DNA from: Xylogone sp. PMI_703
Lineage: Eukaryota; Ascomycota; Leotiomycetes
Direction: 5' to 3'
DNA length: 64,000 nucleotides
NCBI GenBank assembly: GCA_021399445.1
Contig: JAJTUQ010000005.1
Span: forward strand, 2,170,001-2,234,000
In this document: in pieces, positions 57,701 through 64,000 of the stretch
How the letters are laid out: each line of letters opens with the position of its first letter
Numbering within the stretch: position 1 is the first letter of the stretch
Translations under genes and position numbers: made by a program
Notes under the pieces: model-generated
Told to the model about the DNA's origin: nothing
What the model saw: only the letters and a program-made list of their open reading frames with translations
Database searches by the model: none

Positions 57701-58703
57701 TGCGTAGTCATGGCCATGATCATATCGTACTGTACTGTACAGTACTGTACAATCTAGGTTGCTGTGATGACTCGGTGGCCAGGAGCCACCCGATTATTCG
57801 TTTATGCAGTTGTTCGGCGTACAGCAGCGAGCACAGAGACCCCTGGGGCTCTCTTGTTATTAATCATCAGCGAGCACAAGTCGCTTCAGGGCCAATGGTC
57901 TCTCAAAGGTTCTTGCACTTCGCGTCGCTACCCGTCTGGCACGGTGGTATTATCGCTTTTCCCAAAGGTACTGGTGGCACAGTTGCCATAGACAACCCGG
58001 TCAAATGGACAGAGAAAAGCAGGAGGCGTTTCGGACTAAACGTATTTGCGATGAATCAGCCGTGGAATTAAGCTTACCTACGAGAAAAGATGGCTGGTGC
58101 AAGTCAAAACCCCAGGGCTGGGAGATCGGCTGGTGGTTACATTCAAAGTGCTCTTCCTTTTTCACAGTGGCTGCATAAGTCGCACAAAGAACTGGGTCCT
58201 TTCATTGGGATATACTGGGGGGCAAAAAAGAAAGAAGGCAGGATGAAGAGCGCAGAGAACAAGGGCAGGATCGAACGGGAGCGAATATGGTGGATCTTCT
58301 CGTAAACCCCAACAGCCCGCCCTCGACTCGGGAAGCACGAAGAAAGAGACAGCACCACTCAAAGACATGGCAGATACGAGGTGGCTAGCTCTTTTCAACG
58401 TGGCGCCGTGGTGATTGGGTTTTTTTCGAATCGCCGGGCTCTGGGATTTGGTCGATATTAAGAGGCCATTATTCCCGCTCTTGTTCACGTCTCCTCTTTC
58501 TCAAGTCCTCACAGCGCTTCTCTCCCTGCAAATTGTTCCTTAGTATTTGCAACTGCGGTTGTTCCTCCGGAAGTCACTCGTTTGACAAGTCATTCGCTTT
58601 TGCTTGGGAAGTTTGCGGTTCGATCAGTTAACACCAAGACTCTTCACACTCGCTTTCTGCGTCTCGACTTCTGGTTGCCCTTAGGATCGTCACGTGATCC
58701 ACA
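54756..58703. promoter_or_regulatory. 3.9-kb gene-free upstream region of the wall-protein gene
   Basis: The first part (to about 56000) is AT-rich; from about 56200 it becomes more balanced to GC-rich, with many long chance frames on both strands and no domains. A TCACGTGA site is at 56740-56747 and another at 58690-58697, just before the ATG at 58704. A 14-bp palindrome GTACTGTACAGTAC occurs near 57732. The pattern fits a long regulatory region with a long untranslated leader. Confidence 0.45.
58690..58697. promoter_or_regulatory. TCACGTGA palindrome immediately before the start codon
   Basis: An E-box-type CACGTG core bound by bHLH factors of the Cbf1 class in fungi. It lies seven bases before the ATG of the wall-protein gene. 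Function is inferred only. Confidence 0.3.
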
Positions 58704-60271
58704 ATGCGCTCCGCAACCTTGGCCCTGGGAGCCTTCGTGCTCGGGGTCGCCAATGCTTGGACCTACCCAGACTGTGTATGTGTATCCCTTTTAGTCAAGA
58801 AATCATTTTTATAAGTCTTAATTCTCAATCCCCATGATTCAAATTTTGCTTGTGTTCCCTTTTCATCTCAACAATTATTTGATAAATTATTCTCGCGTTA
58901 TATTACTCCATATATATTTAACCCTTTATAAATGCCAATGCTAATACCTTCTAGCAACCAGATAATTGCTATCGAGAACTCATTGATCCTCGCTTCTATA
59001 CCGAGGCCCAGTCTTTCTGTCCCGGCTACCTTAGTAGCCCTTCAACTGCTATCCCGCCCGACTTCTCCAATTGCGATACTTACAGCGCTCTCTCCTCCGC
59101 TTGTTCTTGCATTACCTATTCTATGACCTCGCCGCCAACTACGACCACAACAACTGTCCCTGTTACAACAACTACTACTGAGGTAACAACAACGACAACG
59201 ACGACTGTCCCAACCACAACCACCACTACGACCACTGTCCCATCCACCACCACCACTACGACAACGACTACCACTGTCCCGACCACAACCACCACTACAA
59301 CGACTACGACCACTGTCCCAACTACGACAACGACTGAGACGACGACTACTGTCCCAACCACGACAACGACCGAGACAACAACGACTACTGTCCCAACCAC
59401 AACAACGACCGAGACCACAACGACCACCGTCCCAACTACAACCACCACTGAGACCACAACCACCACTGTTGAGACTACAACCACAACAACGACTGTCGAG
59501 ACCACAACCACAACAAGCGTCCCGACAACTACAACAACCACAACGAGTGTTCCAACCACCACAACAACGAGTGTCCCGACAACGACAACAACAACAACGG
59601 GATATCAAAACTCAACAACTCCATGTACAACCAGCAGTGTCCAAACCACGAGTGTTCAGACGACGAGTGTCCAAACTACCAGCAGTGTTGAAGTGACCAC
59701 ATCCACCATCTATACCACTACGGTTCGGACAGTTACATCCTGCGCTCCAACGGTCACCAACTGCCCCGGTGGTCCTCAAACTGTGACTGAGACAATTTCC
59801 ATTGGTACAACTGTGTGTCCCGTTACAAGCACATATGTCCCACCACCACCTCCGGTCTACACCACCAGCACGATTTACATTACTACCGAGTATACCGTAA
59901 CTTCCTGTGCTCCAACGGTTACCAACTGCCCAGGTGGCCCTCACGTGACCACAGAAACCATCTCAGTTGGTACGACGGTCTGTCCAGTCACCAGCACTTA
60001 TGTGCCACCACCACCTCCTCAATCCTCTCCAGTTCTGCCGCCTCCTCCACCACCAGCTAGCACGACTCCACTTCCACCTCCACCTCCCCCAGTCTCCACG
60101 CCTACTCCAAGCTTGACCGTCAGCGTCAGCCCAAGCAGCAACGGCACCATCCCATCGTTTACCCCAAGTGCGAGCCCAAGCGGTGGATTCGTCAATGGAG
60201 CCGGTCGTTTTGCTGATGGTGTCAACCTGGCAACTGTTGCTGTCGGCATGCTTATTGCATGGCTGTTGTAA
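58704..60271 (+). CDS. GPI-anchored, Thr-rich mucin-like cell-wall protein
   Basis: Two exons (58704-58775, 58955-60271) encode 462 residues. Exon 1 is a signal peptide ([18 protein letters not shown]). A Cys-containing domain of about 60 residues follows, with [20 protein letters not shown] and SSACSCI. Residues about 85-235 are nearly pure Thr runs broken by VP, VE and SVP, a platform for O-mannosylation. Then come two 52-residue repeats (59699-59854, 59864-60019) with the core [16 protein letters not shown] and three Cys each, each ending in a polyproline run. Further Pro/Ser-rich sequence precedes a GPI signal: small residues (NGAGRF) and a hydrophobic tail ([11 protein letters not shown]). 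It likely forms an extended stalk at the hyphal surface. Confidence 0.88.
59123..59600 (+). repeat. ACN/ACC low-complexity tract coding for poly-Thr
   Basis: Dense ACA/ACC/ACG/ACT codons with GTCCC interruptions at about 30-50-bp steps. Varied codons and imperfect periods suggest slippage followed by drift. The opposite strand shows an apparent poly-Val frame, which is only its mirror. Confidence 0.85.
59699..60019 (+). repeat. Two 156-bp tandem-like coding repeats
   Basis: 59699-59854 and 59864-60019 encode equal-length 52-residue modules that are very similar, each starting TSTIY and ending in five prolines. Three Cys are conserved in each. The modules are separated by three codons. Confidence 0.85.
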
Positions 60272-61076
60272 TTCAATCTAATTCCAGATGGGAATTAATG
60301 ACGATCAATGAAAGAACAAAACAATTTATTTGATGAATCTCTTTTTTAATATAAATAACGGGTTATTATCACGAATCTTCTTGAGAAAAAACACTTTTTT
60401 GGAAGAGGAGAAGATGGGAAGGCTAGAGTTGATTTTCAGCAATAATTCACATTAGGTATTAGTGTGTGTTCTTAAAAGATAATGAAATAAATGTATTTAT
60501 GTCAATGTTATGTCGCTCGCTTAGTAATATTGGATTCGTGGATGCAATCTTCATTAACGCGAAGACATTTAGATGCGACAAGAGTTCGATTTGTAATACA
60601 AGACTAAGACATCTACGAATTGTCTAACCCATGGTAGCTCTTCTTAAAGAGAATTATCTTGCGATATTTGTCCAGACTGTGGCGTTGTGTTTGAAGAAGA
60701 CAGTCACGTGACGAGCACGTGCGACGTCGACGGCTCAGTACTACGTCTCTCCGGATGCCTATGGACGCTTTCTTAACTTTCAAGTTGATAATATGCTGAT
60801 TATTTCATGCGTTTTATCAAACAGAACATGGAAAAGTACACTGCATCGTTGAACCCCGCTTTGACGGAGATGAGCGAAATCTGGTAGTCTCGGTATGGAG
60901 ATGAGTCCCAGGAGTGGGGAGACGTCCAGAGATAAAGCTCTTTTTTAGTTTTAAGGAAAAGAAGTAGATAGATTATTCAGATCCGTAGATTGTGAGATAG
61001 CTGCAATTTTACAATCGGTCATATATTTGCAAGAAGCATTCATTATTACCGGACACTTTCAAACACGCAGTTCGCT
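60272..61076. other. Intergenic region with CACGTG palindromes
   Basis: 805 bp, no gene. The 60703-60728 interval clusters short palindromes and is the only distinct structure; the rest is AT-rich. Confidence 0.45.
60703..60728. promoter_or_regulatory. Cluster of palindromic sites (CACGTG x2, GACGTC)
   Basis: GTCACGTGAC (60703-60712), GCACGTGC (60715-60722) and GACGTC (60723-60728) follow one another within 26 bp, about 350 bp before the deacetylase ATG. bHLH (CACGTG) and bZIP (GACGTC) factors bind such sites in fungi. Confidence 0.4.
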
Positions 61077-62185
61077 ATGGTCAAACGAGTCCTCGTCGGC
61101 TACGGCATTGATGTGGATGCAGTAAGTGGCTGGTGAGTAAAGCAGTATCAAAATATTGTTATCTCGTGCCACTATTCCTGACGCTTCTTGAATATAGGAT
61201 CAACACCGCCTCTGGGGCCCCGGCCAATCCTACAGATGTCTCCCGTGGTATCTTTGGGGCAACAGTTGGGATCGACCGACTGCTGAAGCTCTGGGACAAG
61301 TACGGGATAAAGACGACGTGGTTCGTGCCTGCGCATTCGATGGAGTCATTTCCCTCTCAACTTCAGAAAATCCGAGATGCCGGTCATGAAATGTAAGTAG
61401 ATGTACCTGAATGGATGTACCTTATTAGTATAGAGTTGATGTGATATGCTCTTGCAGTGGTTTGCACGGATACTGCCACGAACATGTCGGTGTTTTGAGT
61501 GAGCAGCAGCAACGAGATGTGATGAAGAAATCCGTAGACGTAGTCACCGAATTCCTAGGAAAGAAGCCCCGCGGATGGACGGCCCCAGCATGGAGTACAT
61601 CCAAAGAAACAATTCAAATTCTTGAAGAATTTGGTCTCGTAAGTGCATCCAACCTGGTCACAGCACCAAAGACTATCAAGACAGCATAAATTTGACAAAT
61701 ATATTCTATAGGAATATGACCACTCTTTCATGCACCACGACTGCCAGTTATATTACGCTCCTGACCTCACTCAAGAATACAAAGAAACCAACATCCAACA
61801 AGAAGCCTCAACGTGGATGACACCCATGACCAAACTCAGACCAAGCAAGATCGTCGAAGTCCCCGCCAACTGGCATCTCGACGACTGGCCGCCCCTCCAA
61901 GTTAACTTCAAATCACCCTCAGGACAAGGCTACGTCGACCCGGATGTCATCGAGAAGCTATGGAAAAAGCAGTTTGACTACTTCTATCGTGAATACGATA
62001 CGTTCTTCTTCCCCATGACGATCCATCCACAGGTCAGTGGGAAGCCACAGGTGATCCTGATGCATGAGAGTATTATCGAGTATATTAGTTCGCATGAGGG
62101 CGTTGAATGGGTTACGCTGGAGCAGATGGTGGATGAGTTTAAGGCTGGAAGGATGAAGGGTGCTACCGTTGAAGGGGGCGTATGA
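61077..62185 (+). CDS. NodB-type polysaccharide deacetylase (PuuE-like subgroup)
   Basis: Four exons (61077-61132, 61198-61392, 61458-61638, 61712-62185) give 301 residues. GYGIDVDAVSGW at the start holds the metal-binding Asp of motif 1. KTTWFVPAHSME and GHEIGLHGYCHEHV give the H-x3-H motif 2 residues. KKPRGWTAPAWS is motif 3, and the MTIHPQVSGKPQVILMHESI block contains the last catalytic His. There is no signal peptide, and the pattern matches the PuuE/HpPgdA-like group (intracellular amidohydrolases related to allantoinase) rather than secreted chitin deacetylases. The natural substrate is unknown. It is convergent with the transcription factor gene, with 106 bp between stops. Confidence 0.9.
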
Positions 62186-62291
62186 TTGAAATGGCGAGGG
62201 AATCTGTAAAAATGAACTGGCTTGGAAGAAATATTAACTCAACATGTAATTTTACAGGACCCGGAGCTTCTGATCCTCAATCGCTTCTATA

Positions 62292-64000
62292 CTAAGCCTG
62301 CCATGTATCGAAGTTACCGTTCCCAGTATCGCTCCCAGCAAAGATATCTGAATCAAGCCATGGGTGCTCCAGATTTGTTGAAAATTCACTGAAGATGTTA
62401 TCGTTGAATATGTCCTGAAAACTTTCAATATCGCATTGCATACCATCTCCGTCAAACATAGAGGTCGGTAGCCCGGTCGGCAAAGACGTGTTGAAAAGCT
62501 GCTGTGTCCGAGTATTCTGGGGCGGGTTTAAGAAATTTGAAGGTCCGTTTTGTCCACTTTGTTGGTCTTGAACTGTGGTAGGAGATTGGCCCAAGCCATC
62601 TTCTGGGGTCATTAAATTGGTTCGTCTCGAATTAGCATTGAATTGTAGATTGACTGCTTCGCTGATGAGCGCAGTGCTCAACTTATCAAAGATGCTCCAT
62701 GAAGCCTGTGCAATATTACAATGCTCGGTTATAGCAACAAGAATGGTGGAACAAGTTCTTGTAACCTCGAGAATCTCAATGTAATCGGGCAAATTGCTGT
62801 CGAGCACTCCTCGGGCTCGATATCTAACTAACGCTTGTCCGATACTATAAATATAGGATAGGCCTGCCATGAAAACAGCGTGAAGCGTAATCCAACAATA
62901 ATTGAGCTTCCTTTCTCGGTGAATGCCAGAGTAGATACTAAGAACGGCCTTTGCCGAGGAAGTGAGATGCCATAAGTTCTCGTTCATATCTGTGTCTTCG
63001 GAAAATGTAGTGCGATGTGGGAAACAAGGAGATGGACGATAGAGAAGCAGAATCGAGTTATGGAATACAGCATGGTACCATTCAGGACTCACAAAACTTG
63101 ATGGATACTGCCTCACGCTAAGACTTGCTCTTTGATCAGGTAAAGACAATTGTGCAACTTGATCTCTCCAATCTTCGAGGTCACGCAGCAAGCGACGTCT
63201 AAGCTCCATCTTGCCAGTTGCCGTTAGGGTATCTCTACATTTTGTAGAGTGCATTGTCCCTAGAATCTCGCCACAGATGCGCCGAATCTTGATCACATGC
63301 AAAAAAGGGGATGAATTGTGTTGAGAGCCATCAGCGGCAGGTTCAGGATACGCTAGCCATCTATCAGGACCAAAACAATCATCATCAAGATGTGACGGCA
63401 AGGGGATCTCTACATCCTCATCTCGCAAAGCTACGGGTCGTCCGAGAGTGACACTGACAACCCTATTAACTGGTAAGCAAGCTCTGTGTGGAATTGTGAG
63501 TATCTCGGATAGAATACCTGTCTAAGTTGTACAAGCACCAAAACGTTCGCCTCTTCATCTCGGTTTCAAACGAGACCTGAGCTGGGCCCTCTCGATTATC
63601 CCTCCGCCGCTTAGGCTCACGATGCAGCCCTAACTCCAGACAAAACCTCACCGCGAGGCCGACCATATGCCAGACGCTAGCACTGGAGTCTCTAAGACTG
63701 CTGTAGATCCCATGTTGTGCAAGAAGCAGTATTGCCTGGGTAGCAGCAAGCCCTTTTATACTCAAGACACGATTCAGTTTACTCATGGCTCGTGCTTGGT
63801 GTGATTCCGTATCAGAGGCAAAAGCGTCTCCAGTCATAGTATTGGCCGTGCCAAGAGCGAGTACCATATCAAAAACAAAGGCTTCAAACATGTGCGTTTT
63901 GTAGAACTCAGGGTCTGAGTAAATATGCTCAAAGGTCTTTAGGAAGCTTGGCTTGTGTAGTAGGGGGAAGATGGTGTGTGTATGTTGAAAATAAAGCTGC
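62292..64000 (-). CDS. Fungal-specific transcription factor, N-terminus beyond window
   Basis: The stop is at 62292; the gene continues past 64000. One intron separates an exon ending around 63517 (FWCLYNLD) from the exon starting near 63466 (VVSVTLGRPVALRDED). The visible protein begins with YFQHTHTIFPLLHKPSF, the start of the fungal TF domain (Fungal_trans). SVWHMVGLAVRFCLELGLHR and EMKRRTFWCLYNLDR are the most conserved blocks of that domain. The tail is Asn/Gln/Asp-rich (NDNIFSEFSTNLEHPWLDS), as in activation domains. The DNA-binding Zn2Cys6 part should lie just off the edge. Confidence 0.88.

Noticed and set aside
57728..57752. GTACT/GTAC palindromic run.
   Set aside because: A short simple-sequence palindrome of 14 bp; no partner or conserved context visible.
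59116..59608. Minus-strand frames rich in Val or Cys opposite the Thr tract.
   Set aside because: They are mirror frames of the ACN repeat and have no signal or start context.
1..64000. CRISPR arrays, bacterial operons, rRNA genes.
   Set aside because: None seen; the DNA is clearly from a filamentous fungus.

Overview
The window is nuclear DNA of a filamentous ascomycete (Pezizomycotina). The evidence is short GT-AG introns of about 45-75 nt, a nuclear ATP synthase subunit 9 gene with a presequence, a HET-domain gene, Zn2Cys6 regulators, a PDR-type ABC pump, a GPI-anchored Thr-rich wall protein, and decayed Pogo/Fot1 and Tc1/mariner transposons. AT-rich spacers and C-to-T-type nonsense changes in decayed genes suggest a RIP-like history. 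A Leotiomycete-like fungus is my best guess, but that is inference.

Layout. 1-6000: a broken Fot1/pogo element with 36-bp inverted repeats, then a seven-exon Zn2Cys6 regulator. 7.1-10.2 kb: a VOC (glyoxalase/extradiol dioxygenase fold) protein and an MFS transporter. 11.8-16.4 kb: a T5orf172 (GIY-YIG-like) protein, a 60-bp tandem duplication with a hairpin, and an F-box-like protein. 17.9-22.2 kb: atp9 and two crotonase-fold enzymes, one ending in SKL and one in SKI. 22.6-25.5 kb: a sterol-type UDP-glucosyltransferase with a long C-terminal extension. 27-30.3 kb: a HET protein and two doubtful small ORFs.

31.9-41.6 kb is the most coherent metabolic block: a PDR ABC transporter, a Rieske oxygenase alpha subunit (six exons, one GC-AG intron), a fluoroacetate-dehalogenase-like hydrolase, and a tartrate/isopropylmalate-type decarboxylating dehydrogenase divergent from the hydrolase. 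42.9-44.0 kb holds an isochorismatase-like pseudogene with two nonsense codons. 44.8-47.5 kb is a graveyard: a Tc1-like N-terminal fragment, a broken Gfd2/YDR514C-like nuclease-fold gene and an 18-bp minisatellite.

48.4-54.8 kb: an ACS-family MFS transporter, a flavin amine oxidase ending in the peroxisomal signal SRL, and a second ACS-family MFS transporter. This looks like an amine or acid uptake and peroxisomal oxidation unit. 54.8-58.7 kb is a 3.9-kb gene-free upstream region, followed by a GPI-anchored mucin-like protein. The window ends with a NodB-type polysaccharide deacetylase convergent with a fungal transcription factor that runs off the right edge.

Exon boundaries were worked out by eye from GT/GC-AG sites, frame continuity and family conservation. 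Those with explicit coordinates close without stops. No database search was possible.
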